Positions 42,500 through 51,864 of a stretch of DNA of 64,000 bases are shown here, piece after piece. The number at the start of each line of letters is the position of its first letter. Positions within the stretch are counted from its first letter, which is position 1. The notes under the pieces are model-generated. The model made no database searches and was not told where the DNA came from. It saw only the letters and a program-made list of their open reading frames with translations. Made by a program: the position numbers and the translations under genes. The stretch is taken from contig NZ_JNNO01000023.1 in assembly GCF_000735585.1 (NCBI RefSeq), positions 1 to 64,000 on the forward strand, given 5' to 3'. Source of the DNA: Devosia sp. LC5 (GTDB lineage Bacteria > Pseudomonadota > Alphaproteobacteria > Rhizobiales > Devosiaceae).

Positions 42500-43930
42500 C
42501 TATGGATACAGCTCGATATGGTCGTGCGACGAATGCGGCGCCCAGCCGGGGTGCCCGGTTCTGGCAAAGCTGAGGAGACGGCCGGACATGCGGATTGCCA
42601 GCTCGGCTGCGCCCTCGTCGCCTTCGGCGAGGGGGATGCGGCTCAGGTCGCCGAAGACAAAGGGCTCGTCGAAGCCGTGCGCGGCACCCAGCCGCCCCCC
42701 CTCGAAACTGGACACCCAGGCGAATTCATAGGCAAAACCGGTGCCGCCTTCTTCCGCATGTGCTGTTACCGTCTTGATGGCAGGATCGCGATAAATGGCG
42801 CGGGATAGAAAAACTTCTTCGTATTGGGTGAAGGTCAACGCGGGGTTTTCGGCTTCCAGCGCGGCGAGACTGGCCTCTGCTGTCGGCGATCCGAAGCGGG
42901 CGATGGAGGCCAGCAGAGCTGCGCGAGTGGTGACCTCGGGCATCATGCCGAAGGCGTACCACATGCGGGCTTCGTCCCGGGCCCAGCCGGTGACGATCTG
43001 GTGGTCGCGGAAGCGTCCGGATGCAAGGCCGTCAAGCGGATGTCGCTGCAGACTGGTGCCGTCGAGCACGATACCAAAGGTGCGGCCACCGGGGGCATTG
43101 CGCTCTCCCAGATGCGTCGCCAGCACCTGATCCTGCGTCGCCAGGATGGTTTCGACCGGCAGGGCACGCAGTGCCGTTTCGTCACCCGGCGTCACACCCG
43201 TGCGGGCGAGGAAATCTGCCGTCAGGGCAATCGCCGTCTCCGGCGCGATGATGCGGCTGGCGGGGCCGCTCATCAGCCAGACCCGGCGGTAGAGATCCGC
43301 TACGCCATCGACGCCGAACAGGGCGGCGATAGTGAAAGCCCCGGAGGACATGCCGACCAGCGTGACATTGTCCGGGTCACCTCCGAAAGCCGCGATGTTG
43401 TCGTGCACCCAATGCAGTGCCGCGATGAAGTCCAGCATGCCGCGATTGGCGGTGGCGTATTCGGGTCCGAAGGCGTCGCCCAGATAGAGGAAGCCCAGGG
43501 CGCCGACCCGCATGTTGGGCCGCACCAGCACGACATCGCCCCGGCGGACAAACTCCGCCTCGTTGAGAGAGGAGCCTTGCGCGGCACCGCTCTGGAAGCC
43601 GCCGCCAAAGGCATGGACGATAACCGGTCGGCGGGCTTCATCGGCTGCGGGGGTAAAGACGTTGAGGTTGAGGCAGTCCTCGCCGGTTTCGAAGCCGTCG
43701 CCGCGCGGTGCCCAGTCCGGTGCGCGCCGGACGGCTTGCGGCGGTGCGAAGCGGAAACGCGTTGCATCGACCAAGCCGCGATTGTCCACCGGCACCGGCG
43801 CCTTGAAGCGCAGCGCCCCCACCGGGGGCTCGGCATAGCGGATGCCGAGGAAGCGATCGCCGCCCTCGTCCCGAAAGCCGCGATAGATTGCCTCGCGACT
43901 GGGGACATCGACAATGCTGGCGTCGCTCAT
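42500..43930 (-). CDS. Carboxylesterase (type B esterase/lipase family)
   Basis: The product (476 residues from the ATG at 43930) has the family features RFLGIRYAEPPVGALRF, EDCLNLNVFTPA, the oxyanion segment HAFGGGFQSGAA and the nucleophile elbow GMSSG (Ser195). No signal peptide is visible. It is the last gene of an eight-gene operon that starts with the AtuA pair and includes a Dpp-type importer, and it overlaps the ATPase gene by 4 bases. It probably cleaves an ester taken up by that importer. The size is a little below the eukaryotic type B esterases, as usual for bacterial ones. Confidence 0.9.
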   Translation of the reverse strand: MSDASIVDVPSREAIYRGFRDEGGDRFLGIRYAEPPVGALRFKAPVPVDNRGLVDATRFRFAPPQAVRRAPDWAPRGDGFETGEDCLNLNVFTPAADEARRPVIVHAFGGGFQSGAAQGSSLNEAEFVRRGDVVLVRPNMRVGALGFLYLGDAFGPEYATANRGMLDFIAALHWVHDNIAAFGGDPDNVTLVGMSSGAFTIAALFGVDGVADLYRRVWLMSGPASRIIAPETAIALTADFLARTGVTPGDETALRALPVETILATQDQVLATHLGERNAPGGRTFGIVLDGTSLQRHPLDGLASGRFRDHQIVTGWARDEARMWYAFGMMPEVTTRAALLASIARFGSPTAEASLAALEAENPALTFTQYEEVFLSRAIYRDPAIKTVTAHAEEGGTGFAYEFAWVSSFEGGRLGAAHGFDEPFVFGDLSRIPLAEGDEGAAELAIRMSGRLLSFARTGHPGWAPHSSHDHIELYP

Positions 43931-44871
43931 GCCGACGCCATTCCGTCCAGCAGGTGACAGGCCGCCTTCTGTCCACCACCCAGATCGCGCATTGCCGGCT
44001 TGTCGGTTGTGCAGCGCTCGAAGGCATGGGGGCATCTGGTGCGGAAGGCGCAACCGGAGGGCACGGCGTGGGCGCTGGGAATTTCACCCTTGAGCCGTGC
44101 CCTTTGGCCGCTTCCCTTCCCCGGGGCAGAGGCGAGAAGCGCTTGGGTATAGGGGTGGGCCGGCGCGCCATAGATGCGATCACGCGGCCCTTGCTCGACG
44201 ATTTCGCCGAGATACATCACGCCGATCTCGTCGCACATGAACTGCACCACGCGCAGGTCATGGGAGATGAACAGCATGGTGGTGCCATGCCGGTCCTGCA
44301 GGTCGCGCATCAGGTTGAGCACCTGCGCCTGCACCGAGACATCGAGCGCGCTGACCGGCTCGTCGGCAACGATCATTTCGGGATTGGTGGCCAGTGCCCG
44401 GGCAATGGCAATGCGCTGACGCTGGCCGCCCGAAAATTCGTGCGGATAACGGTCGAGCGCGGCGCGGGGCATGCTGACTTCGGCGAGCAGCCGCTCGGCG
44501 GTCCTGAGCTGTTCGGCAGGCGTGCCAATACCATGGACAAGCTGGGGTTCGACCAAGGCGTCGCGCACGCTCATGCGCGGATTGAGCGAGCCGAACGGGT
44601 CCTGAAAGATCATCTGCATGTGACGCCGCTCGGCGCGCAGGTCCCGGGCAGACAGGCCGGCAAGGTCGCGCCCGCGGAAGCCGATCGCGCCGCTGGTGGG
44701 TTCGACCAGGCGCAGCACCAAGCGGGCGGTGGTGGACTTGCCGGAGCCGGATTCGCCTACCAGCCCGAAAGTTTTTCCCTTTGGGATGGTGAAGCTGACA
44801 TCGCGCACGGCCTTAACGGCCTTGAACGATTTGGAGAGGCCCGTGACGGAGAGGACGGTTTGCGTGCTCAT
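43927..44871 (-). CDS. ABC transporter ATP-binding protein, Dpp/Opp F-type
   Basis: The product (314 residues from the ATG at 44871) has Walker A GLVGESGSGKSTTARLVL, signature SGGQRQRIAIARAL and Walker B MIVADEPVSALDVSVQAQVL. A C-terminal OppF-type extension has the cysteines AVPSGCAFRTRCPHAFERCT, a probable iron-sulfur-binding segment found in this ATPase group. It pairs with the D-type ATPase encoded just upstream (4-base overlap). A longer frame to 44997 adds non-family sequence and overlaps the neighbour deeply. Confidence 0.93.
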   Translation of the reverse strand: MSTQTVLSVTGLSKSFKAVKAVRDVSFTIPKGKTFGLVGESGSGKSTTARLVLRLVEPTSGAIGFRGRDLAGLSARDLRAERRHMQMIFQDPFGSLNPRMSVRDALVEPQLVHGIGTPAEQLRTAERLLAEVSMPRAALDRYPHEFSGGQRQRIAIARALATNPEMIVADEPVSALDVSVQAQVLNLMRDLQDRHGTTMLFISHDLRVVQFMCDEIGVMYLGEIVEQGPRDRIYGAPAHPYTQALLASAPGKGSGQRARLKGEIPSAHAVPSGCAFRTRCPHAFERCTTDKPAMRDLGGGQKAACHLLDGMASA

Positions 44872-45887
44872 CGATTGCCCTCCAGCGGGTGCCAGCAGCG
44901 GGCATCGGTCTGGCCGTGCCGTTCGAGCGATGGACGAGTCTGGCATTGTGCATCGGCGCGGCTGCAGCGCGGCGCAAAGCGGCACCCTTCGGGCCATTGC
45001 CCCACCGGCGGAACAGTGCCGAGGATGGGGGTCAATCTGGTGCGGCCATCGTCATGGGCGGGCACGGCATCGATCAGACCCCGTGCGTAGGGGTGGGTCG
45101 GTGCTCCGACGATATCGGCGCTGAGACCGCGCTCGACCACGTCACCGGCGTACATGACCACGGCCTTCTCGCAGAAATCGCCCACCACTTCGAGGTCGTG
45201 GGTGATGAAGAGCATGGCCAGATTGAGCTCGCGCCGCATGTCTTCGAGCAGGTCGAGCACCTGGGCCTGGATGGTCACGTCGAGCGCCGTGGTCGGCTCG
45301 TCGGCAATGATCAGCGAAGGGCCACAGGAAATGGCCAGGGCGATCATGACGCGCTGGCGCATGCCACCGGACAATTCATGCACATAGCCCTTGAGGATGT
45401 CGCGGGCGCGGGGAATGCCGACCCGGTCCAGCAATTCTGCGGCCCGATTGGTGGCCTCGCCCTGGCTCAGGCCCAGATTGTGCCGAAGCGTGTCTGTCAT
45501 CTGCCGGCCGATGGAAAGGGCCGGATGCAGCGCCGTCATCGGCTCCTGAAAGATGAAGCCCATATGCCGCCCGCAGAGCCGGCGCCGATCCCCCGGGGAC
45601 AGGTTCGAAATGACCTTGCCATTGAGCGTGATCGTGCCAGATATCACTGCGTTTTCCGGAGCAATGCCCATGATGGCTGAAGCCGTGATGGACTTGCCGC
45701 AGCCGCTCTCGCCCACCAGCGCAACGGCCTCACCCTGGCGGATGGAGAAGGAGACATCGGTGACGATGGGCAGCATGCCATCGGCATTGCGCAATGACAG
45801 ACTGAGATTGTCGACATCGAGAACGGTGGGGGCAAGCGGAGCCGGCGAGAGCTGATCGGCCGGCAGCGGGGCGAGGTGCGCGGTCAT
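44868..45887 (-). CDS. ABC transporter ATP-binding protein, Dpp/Opp D-type
   Basis: This 339-residue protein has Walker A ALVGESGCGKSITASAIMG, signature ELSGGMRQRVMIALAI, Walker B LIIADEPTTALDVTIQAQVL and the OppD/F C-terminal cysteine segment (GCRFAPRCSRADAQCQ). With the F-type partner it energises the DppB/C-like permeases. It overlaps the permease gene upstream by 4 bases. The first about 25 residues, before the ATPase fold, are Pro/Ala-rich and may not be translated. Confidence 0.92.
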   Translation of the reverse strand: MTAHLAPLPADQLSPAPLAPTVLDVDNLSLSLRNADGMLPIVTDVSFSIRQGEAVALVGESGCGKSITASAIMGIAPENAVISGTITLNGKVISNLSPGDRRRLCGRHMGFIFQEPMTALHPALSIGRQMTDTLRHNLGLSQGEATNRAAELLDRVGIPRARDILKGYVHELSGGMRQRVMIALAISCGPSLIIADEPTTALDVTIQAQVLDLLEDMRRELNLAMLFITHDLEVVGDFCEKAVVMYAGDVVERGLSADIVGAPTHPYARGLIDAVPAHDDGRTRLTPILGTVPPVGQWPEGCRFAPRCSRADAQCQTRPSLERHGQTDARCWHPLEGNR

Positions 45888-46828
45888 TGATAACGGATCC
45901 GGGGGTCAAGAATGGCGTAGATGAGGTCGATGGCCAGGTTGAGCACTGCCAGGACCAGCGAAATGGTGAGGACTCCGCCCTCGACGAGCGGATAGTCGCG
46001 CCGCCCGACGGCTTCGACCAGCATGCGTCCGAGGCCGGGCAGCGCGAAGATGATCTCGATAGCCACCGCTCCACCCAGCATATAGCCGGCGGAGAGGCCC
46101 GCCACGGTCACCACCGGCATGGCGGCAGTGCGCATGGCGTATTGGCCGATGACCTTGCTTTCCGGCAGGCCCTGGGCCCGGGCGGTAGTGATATAGGGTT
46201 CGTTGAGCACATCGAGCATGGACGAGCGCATCATGCGGGTCATCAATGCGGACTGCCGGACGCCCAGCGCCAGGGCCGGCAGGAAAATGGTCGATGCGAA
46301 GGCGATAACGCCCGCCGATGGCGGATTGTAGCCGGCCACTGGGAACCAGCGCAGCGTCACCGCGAAGATGAAGATCAGCAGCAGGGCGAACCAGAATTCG
46401 GGCAATGATATCCCCAGCACCGCCGTGGTCACCACGCCACGGTCAATCGGCCTGTTGCGGTTCATGGCCGAGATCAGGCCCATGGTGATGCCAATCAGAA
46501 TGGCCAGGGTCAGTGCCACCAGGGTGAGCATGATCGTCACCCCGGCATAGCGGGGAACGATCTGCATCACCGGCTCGCGGAAGAAGATCGAATTGCCCAG
46601 GTCGAGCGTGACGATGCCCTTGAGCCAGAGCAGGAACTGTACCCAGATGGGTTGGTCGAGGCCGAGCTGGGTCCGCAGTGCCGCGATCTGTTCGGCGGTG
46701 GCCTGATCGCCCAGCATCATGCCGGCAGGATCACCTGGCGACAGGCGCAGCAGCAGAAACACCAGGATCAGCGGCACGAAGATCGTGGGCAGGATCAGAA
46801 GGAAGCGTTTTCCGAGATAGCGCAGCAT
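45884..46828 (-). CDS. ABC transporter permease, DppB-type
   Basis: The 314-residue product has six membrane segments and the DppB N-terminal signature MLRYLGKRFLLILPTIFVPL. The EAA loop includes MLDVLNEPYITTARAQGLPE. It is one half of the membrane channel; the DppC-type partner is encoded immediately upstream. Substrates of this transporter class include peptides, opines, sugars and other small organics, and nothing here is decisive. Confidence 0.93.
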   Translation of the reverse strand: MLRYLGKRFLLILPTIFVPLILVFLLLRLSPGDPAGMMLGDQATAEQIAALRTQLGLDQPIWVQFLLWLKGIVTLDLGNSIFFREPVMQIVPRYAGVTIMLTLVALTLAILIGITMGLISAMNRNRPIDRGVVTTAVLGISLPEFWFALLLIFIFAVTLRWFPVAGYNPPSAGVIAFASTIFLPALALGVRQSALMTRMMRSSMLDVLNEPYITTARAQGLPESKVIGQYAMRTAAMPVVTVAGLSAGYMLGGAVAIEIIFALPGLGRMLVEAVGRRDYPLVEGGVLTISLVLAVLNLAIDLIYAILDPRIRYQ

Positions 46829-46829
46829 G

Positions 46830-47732
46830 TCAGCGCCTCCGTGCCAGGCGCGGATCGAGAATATCGCGCAGACTGTCGCCCAGGAGATTGAGCGCGAGAA
46901 TGGTGAACATCAGCGCCAGGCCGGGAAACAGCACGATCCACGGCGCCTGGGCGATATAGTTGCGCGCTTCAGTCAGCGCATTGCCCCAGCTGAGTTCCTT
47001 GGGACCGATGCCCACCCCGATAAAGCTCAGGCCCGCTTCGCCCAGAACGGCTGCGGAGAAGATGAAAGAGGCCTGCACCAGAATGGGGGAACTGACGGCC
47101 GGCAGGATGTAGCGGGTGAACAGGCGGAGCGTCGGCACGCCCACGGCGCGGGCCGCCTCGATCATCTGCAATTCGCGCACGACCAGTACCTGCCCGCGCA
47201 CGATTCGTAGGGATGGGGCGATGAGCACGATGGAAAGCGAGGTGATCACCGTGGTCATGGACGGGCCCATGATGCCGGCCGCGGCGGTGGCCAGAACAAT
47301 GCCTGGAAAGGCCATGAGGCCATCGACAAGGCGCATGAGTACCACGTCGACCTGACGATAGAAGCCGGAAATGGCGCCCAGAACGACGGCGATGGACATG
47401 GAAATCACCGTCACGACAAGGCCAACCAAGAGTGAGGTGCGGCCGCCATGCAGCACCATCTTCAACATGTCACGCCCCAGATTATCGGTGCCGAAAAGAT
47501 GTTCGGCACCGGGCGGGATAAACCGATCGGCCGGGCTGACCCGCAGCGGGTTACCGGGCGCCAAGAGCGGTGCAAGCACCGCGCTGAGCGCCAGGATTGT
47601 CAGCATGATGATCGACGCCATGGCCGTGGGATTGGCCAGGAGCCGCTGCCAGACCGATCTGTTGGTGGTGACGAAGGCCTCTTCGTCACCACCGGACAGG
47701 CGGTCGGGAGATGTCGCCTGGATCAGGGTCAT
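46830..47732 (-). CDS. ABC transporter permease, DppC-type
   Basis: This 300-residue protein has the DppC layout: an N-terminal cytoplasmic segment, SVWQRLLANPTAMASIIMLT as first membrane helix, PPGAEHLFGTDNLGRDMLKM just before the permease domain, and an EAA loop (IEAARAVGVPTLRLFTRYIL). It forms the channel with the DppB-type protein encoded 1 base downstream, and it follows the solute-binding protein gene by 3 bases. Confidence 0.93.
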   Translation of the reverse strand: MTLIQATSPDRLSGGDEEAFVTTNRSVWQRLLANPTAMASIIMLTILALSAVLAPLLAPGNPLRVSPADRFIPPGAEHLFGTDNLGRDMLKMVLHGGRTSLLVGLVVTVISMSIAVVLGAISGFYRQVDVVLMRLVDGLMAFPGIVLATAAAGIMGPSMTTVITSLSIVLIAPSLRIVRGQVLVVRELQMIEAARAVGVPTLRLFTRYILPAVSSPILVQASFIFSAAVLGEAGLSFIGVGIGPKELSWGNALTEARNYIAQAPWIVLFPGLALMFTILALNLLGDSLRDILDPRLARRR

Positions 47733-47735
47733 AGA

Positions 47736-49307
47736 TCAGCTCTGCGGGGGCGGTGCGACATTGTAGAAGTCGCCAGAGCGCGAAGGAATGCGCGCGGGAT
47801 TCCCGACACCGGTGCGAATGCCATACATGTTGGATTCGGTACCGAACTTGATGAACGGGAACTGGTCATAGGCCAGCACGTGGATCTTCTCGAAGATGGC
47901 CTTGCGGGCATCCGGATCGAGCGTCGTGGCAATGTCCTGCATCAGTGCCATTTTCTCGGGATCTTCCCAGAAGCCGGGATAGCTGGCGTTGAGATAAGCG
48001 ATCGAGGTCGGATCGACATAGGTAGGCAGGAAGCTCGAGAAAGCATCCATCGCTGCTTCATCGGCCCGGGCCTGGATGTAATTGGCCATCGGCGATTCCA
48101 CGATCTCGACATTGATCCCATATTCCTCGAGCATCTGCGAGGCAGTGATCGCGGTCAGGAAATGCTTCTGGTACTGCTCGGAAGCCACCAGCCAGCGGAT
48201 GGGCTCGCCATCATAATCGGAGGCGGCGAGATATTCCTCGACCTTCTCGGCGTTGGGGGTTCCGAAGCCATCGGGGACGCCGGCGGTGGTGTACCAGAAC
48301 GAATTGGGATCGGGGATCCAGCTCGGATCAAGCGTGTAGAATTCGGGATTGCCCACCGAAGCGAGCATGATCGGCTCCATCTCCAGTGCATAATATATGG
48401 CCCGGCGCAGGTTGACGTCGACGGCGACGCCCGACCTGGTGTTGAACACCACGGTCAGCGACTGGTTGTTCGGAACCACCACGGCTTCGGTGTTGGGGTC
48501 ATTCTGCAGCGCATCGTAGAAGTCGCTCGGCAGCTCATTGGCAATGTCGATTTCGCCGGTGATCAGCGAGTCACGGCGCACCGAGGCTTCCGGCATCAGG
48601 CGGAAGATGATCTCGTCGGCATAGGCGTGCTTCATGCCCGAGGCGCTGGAGCTGGGTTCGCTGCGCGCCGCATAGTCGTCCCAACGGGTCATGGTGACAC
48701 CCTGATCCGGCTGATATTCAGTCAGAACATATGGTCCAGTGCAGTCGAGGCCACGTGTGGCTTCTGTCGGCGATGCGCCCTCGAGCGAGGCTGAAGACAT
48801 GACGACCGCCTGGGTCCCTGCCAGGAGGCCGGGAACGATTGGTGAAGGCGATGCCAGCTCGAACACCACGGTCTTGTCATCAGGCGCTGTGATGGCAGAT
48901 ACAGCACCCTTGAAGGCCGCGCCGATGCCGGCTGACTCGCGGAACCGTTCGAGCGATGCGACGACGTCTGCCGAGGTAAGCGCGGCGCCCGAATGGAACG
49001 TCAGGCCATCGCGCAGGGTCACGGTGAGGCTGGTGCCGTCTTCGCTATATTCAAAGCTGTCGGCCAGCATGGGCTGGGGCGTCCAGCTTTCATCGAGCGC
49101 GAACAGGCCCTCGCAGATGACGCCGGCGGTGGCCCAGTTGACGCCGAAGGTGGTGACCACCGGATCGGGCGAGGGCGCCATCTGGGAAATGGCGACGCGC
49201 AGGGTGCCGCCCCGCTCGAATTCCTGGGCCACTACCGGCTGGGCGACGATCAGCGCCAGTGACGATCCGGCCAGGAGGGCCCCTCGCATGCGTTTGTTCT
49301 TGGTCAT
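47736..49307 (-). CDS. ABC transporter substrate-binding protein, family 5 (Dpp/Opp type)
   Basis: The 523-residue product has a signal peptide (MTKNKRMRGALLAGSSLALI, cleaved after QPVVAQ) and the SBP_bac_5 fold: ATAGVICEGLFALDESWTPQ, LRDGLTFHSGAALTSADVVA, LRRAIYYALEMEPIMLASVG. It binds the transported ligand in the periplasm. The gene is third in the operon, after the AtuA pair. The ligand-pocket sequence does not tell whether it takes a peptide. Confidence 0.93.
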   Translation of the reverse strand: MTKNKRMRGALLAGSSLALIVAQPVVAQEFERGGTLRVAISQMAPSPDPVVTTFGVNWATAGVICEGLFALDESWTPQPMLADSFEYSEDGTSLTVTLRDGLTFHSGAALTSADVVASLERFRESAGIGAAFKGAVSAITAPDDKTVVFELASPSPIVPGLLAGTQAVVMSSASLEGASPTEATRGLDCTGPYVLTEYQPDQGVTMTRWDDYAARSEPSSSASGMKHAYADEIIFRLMPEASVRRDSLITGEIDIANELPSDFYDALQNDPNTEAVVVPNNQSLTVVFNTRSGVAVDVNLRRAIYYALEMEPIMLASVGNPEFYTLDPSWIPDPNSFWYTTAGVPDGFGTPNAEKVEEYLAASDYDGEPIRWLVASEQYQKHFLTAITASQMLEEYGINVEIVESPMANYIQARADEAAMDAFSSFLPTYVDPTSIAYLNASYPGFWEDPEKMALMQDIATTLDPDARKAIFEKIHVLAYDQFPFIKFGTESNMYGIRTGVGNPARIPSRSGDFYNVAPPPQS

Positions 49308-49325
49308 TTCATTCCTCCCTTTGCC

Positions 49326-49706
49326 CTAGCGGGCGGTTTGCAGAACGGACGCCGCCTGGAGCGCCTCGCCCGGTTCGATCGGCACCGGGATCTCCATTCC
49401 CAGCACCAGATAGCTCAGACACTTGCCGTGGGTGTCCACGCCAAGGCTGGAATTGACGCCGCCCTCGAGGGCGTCCTCGATGACGAAATTGAGCGCGGCG
49501 AGAAGGGGCAGTTCGTAGCGGGTGACCCGGGTGACGCCGCGATGGGCAAAGAGCGCCGCGACGCGCTCGGCGGTGACTTCGGCCAGAAGCAACGGCCAGT
49601 GGCGCGGCTCATAGGCGATGACATTGACGTTGAGGCGGTTGCCCTTGTCGCCGGAGCGGCCATGGGCGATCTGGTGCAGGGTGACCGTGCGCAGGGGGGC
49701 GGTCAT
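49326..49706 (-). CDS. AtuA C-terminal-domain-like small protein
   Basis: The 126-residue product (ATG at 49706) starts VTLHQIAHGRSGDKGNRLNV and continues to RYELPLLAALNFVIEDALEG. It matches the small protein that is often encoded right after AtuA-family (DUF1446) proteins, or fused to their C-terminus. Its start overlaps the AtuA-like stop by 4 bases. Its role is probably to complete the AtuA-type protein; no activity of its own is known to me. Confidence 0.75.
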   Translation of the reverse strand: MTAPLRTVTLHQIAHGRSGDKGNRLNVNVIAYEPRHWPLLLAEVTAERVAALFAHRGVTRVTRYELPLLAALNFVIEDALEGGVNSSLGVDTHGKCLSYLVLGMEIPVPIEPGEALQAASVLQTAR

Positions 49707-51067
49707 GGCTCGCCTCCGGCGAAGTGGAAGCCCATGTCCACGAGGTCGCGGGGCACCATGTGCGAGAGCGTCCGCACGCGGGGCCGCACGCTTTGGCGCA
49801 CGCCGCCGCCGCCGGCCGGGCCGCAGCAATAGAGGGCATTGACCTCCTGCACGGCCCTTTCCACCTCGCGTTGCGACTTGCCGCCGAAGGCGAAGCGGAC
49901 GCGATAGTCGCCGTCGGCGGTGTCGCCGAAATCGTCCAGCAGATCGCCGTGGTCGCTGTCGAAGGCGCTGACGCAGCCGATGATGTCGGCGCGATGGCGG
50001 ACGGGCAGGTCGCGCCGGCGGACGCGTTCGCTGATGGTGGTGATGGCCAGCCGCGCCCGGGCCAGGGCGTTGGGACCGGCATAGGAAATTTCGGCCTCGC
50101 CCAGCCAGTCCCCGTAGAAGCTGACGGTGGCCTTGAGCTGGCGGGGCGCCTCGTGCCCGCGCGCGCCGGTGACCCGGACCCTATCCGGCCCGACCTGGTC
50201 GAGCGCGACACCTGTTATGTCCAGGGTCACATCCGGCGTGAGATAGGCCGCAGGGTCGTGGATTTCATAGAGCAGCTGTTCCTTGACCGTGCGCAGGTCG
50301 ACAAGCCCGCCTGTGCCTTCCGCCTTGGTGATGACGAAGCTGCCATCGGCCTCGACCTCGGCGATGGGGAAGCCGATATCGGCGGTGCCCGGAACATCCT
50401 TGAAGCCGGGATCGGCAAAGAAACCACCCGATACCTGGGCGCCGCATTCGAGCAGGTGCCCGACCAGCGTCCCCGCCGCGATGCGATCCAGATCGTTCCA
50501 GGACCAGTTGAAATGGGCCACGAGCGGTCCCAGGGCCAGAGCCGGATCGGCCACGCGGCCGGTGACCACAACCTGGGCGCCGGCCTTGACTGCGTCGGCG
50601 ATCGCCCGGGCGCCCAGATAGGCATTGACGGCGATGACGTCGCCATCGAGGTCGGGCAGGCGTCCATCGCCGTCCCAGCGCTCTGTCTGGCGCAGGTCCA
50701 CCTTGCCCACGAGATCGTCGCCGGTGACGATGGCGATGCGCAGCGTGCCCAGACCCAGCCGTTCGGCCAGCGCCGCAATGGCGCGGGCCGCGGCCGGCGG
50801 ATTGGCCTGGCCGAAATTGCCCACGATGACGATGCCGGCCGAGATGCACTGCGCCAGGATCGGTTCGAGAATGTCGGTGAGGAGAGGCTCGAAGCCGCGC
50901 CGGGGATCGTCGCGCTTGGCAATCTGGCCCAGCGCCAGGGTGCGCTCGCCCAAGGTCTCGAAGATCACCGCGCCACCCTCGCCAGCAGCTGCGATTGCAG
51001 CCACTACCGATTGCGGGGCGTCGATACGGTCACCCGAAAAGCCAGCGCCACTGCCAATACGATACAC
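49703..51067 (-). CDS. AtuA-family (DUF1446) protein
   Basis: The 454-residue protein starts at a GTG (51067, GGGAGGATCCTC upstream) with YRIGSGAGFSGDRI, the typical DUF1446 opening. Further segments are GIVIVGNFGQANPPAAARAI, VVVTGRVADPALALGPLVAH and GHLLECGAQVSGGFFADPGF. The family is named for acyclic terpene utilisation in Pseudomonas, but its reaction is not established. Here it heads an operon with a Dpp-type importer and a carboxylesterase. It is divergent from a GntR gene with palindromic elements between them, which is the likely control. Confidence 0.85.
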   Translation of the reverse strand: MYRIGSGAGFSGDRIDAPQSVVAAIAAAGEGGAVIFETLGERTLALGQIAKRDDPRRGFEPLLTDILEPILAQCISAGIVIVGNFGQANPPAAARAIAALAERLGLGTLRIAIVTGDDLVGKVDLRQTERWDGDGRLPDLDGDVIAVNAYLGARAIADAVKAGAQVVVTGRVADPALALGPLVAHFNWSWNDLDRIAAGTLVGHLLECGAQVSGGFFADPGFKDVPGTADIGFPIAEVEADGSFVITKAEGTGGLVDLRTVKEQLLYEIHDPAAYLTPDVTLDITGVALDQVGPDRVRVTGARGHEAPRQLKATVSFYGDWLGEAEISYAGPNALARARLAITTISERVRRRDLPVRHRADIIGCVSAFDSDHGDLLDDFGDTADGDYRVRFAFGGKSQREVERAVQEVNALYCCGPAGGGGVRQSVRPRVRTLSHMVPRDLVDMGFHFAGGEP

Positions 51068-51090
51068 GAGGATCCTCCCTGATCGCCATT

Positions 51091-51114
51091 ATCATCGGTA
51101 TGATTATCGATAAT
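51091..51114. promoter_or_regulatory. Two overlapping palindromes between AtuA operon and GntR gene
   Basis: ATCAT(CGGT)ATGAT at 51091-51104 and the perfect 12-mer ATTATCGATAAT at 51103-51114 overlap by two bases. They are in the divergent promoter region of the AtuA operon and the second GntR gene, so they are probably its operator. Confidence 0.6.
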
Positions 51115-51186
51115 GTCAACAATGATTGTATGGCTATGGAAAATTGGCTAGTTTGGGCGGGTGGAAAGCGTGGATTCGAGGACCGC

Positions 51187-51861
51187 ATGCGGGTTGCCAA
51201 ATCGCTGTCGGAACAGGCCAAAAGCTGGGACGGAGTATACCGCGACTTGCAGCGGCAGATCATTGCAGGGCAACTCCGACCGCGTGAGCGGCTGGTGGAG
51301 GACGAAATCATCGAGCGGACTGGTGCAACCCGTCATGCCGTCCGGCGCGCCTTTGACGAACTCGAGCGTGTAGGCCTAGTTGTACGGCAGCCCAACAAGG
51401 GCGTGCAGGTGCGCGACTATTCCATTACCGAGGTGGAAGAACTCTACGAGATCCGTGAATGCCTGGAGACCCGCGCCGCCACCCATTTCGATCGTCCTGC
51501 CGGACCAGAGCTGGTGGCGCAGCTCACCGACATCGCTACGCGCCACCGCGAAGCCTCGCGCAGCCAGCGCTATGCCGAAGTCTTTTCCCTCAACAACGAT
51601 TTTCACGAAGTCCTGTACCGGGCGGCGGGCAACCAGCAGCTAGCCGACGCCATTCTGCACTATACCTTCGCCACCCATCCCATCCGCACCCGCGCCTTTC
51701 CGAGCGAGGAACTGCGTGAAATCGCTATTGGCCAGCACTTTGACATGATCGATTCCATCGCGCGCGGCGCCCCCGGCGAGCTCGCGGAGATCATCCGCCT
51801 GCATATCCAGGGACCAAAGGAATTTTACCTCAAGGCCACCTATATTCAGGGTGCCCTTTAG
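51187..51861 (+). CDS. GntR-family regulator, FCD subfamily
   Basis: The product (224 residues from the ATG at 51187, GAGGA 4 bases upstream) has the winged helix YRDLQRQIIAGQLRPRERLV, EDEIIERTGATRHAVRRAFD, ELERVGLVVRQPNKGVQV, and an FCD domain with YEIRECLETRAATHF and NNDFHEVLYRAAGNQQLA (metal-binding Asp/His). It probably represses the divergent AtuA operon through the palindromes at 51091-51114. ATG at 51130 or 51136 would lengthen it by about 17-19 residues. It is convergent with the PAS-LuxR gene. Confidence 0.9.
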   Translation: MRVAKSLSEQAKSWDGVYRDLQRQIIAGQLRPRERLVEDEIIERTGATRHAVRRAFDELERVGLVVRQPNKGVQVRDYSITEVEELYEIRECLETRAATHFDRPAGPELVAQLTDIATRHREASRSQRYAEVFSLNNDFHEVLYRAAGNQQLADAILHYTFATHPIRTRAFPSEELREIAIGQHFDMIDSIARGAPGELAEIIRLHIQGPKEFYLKATYIQGAL

Positions 51862-51864
51862 CTT

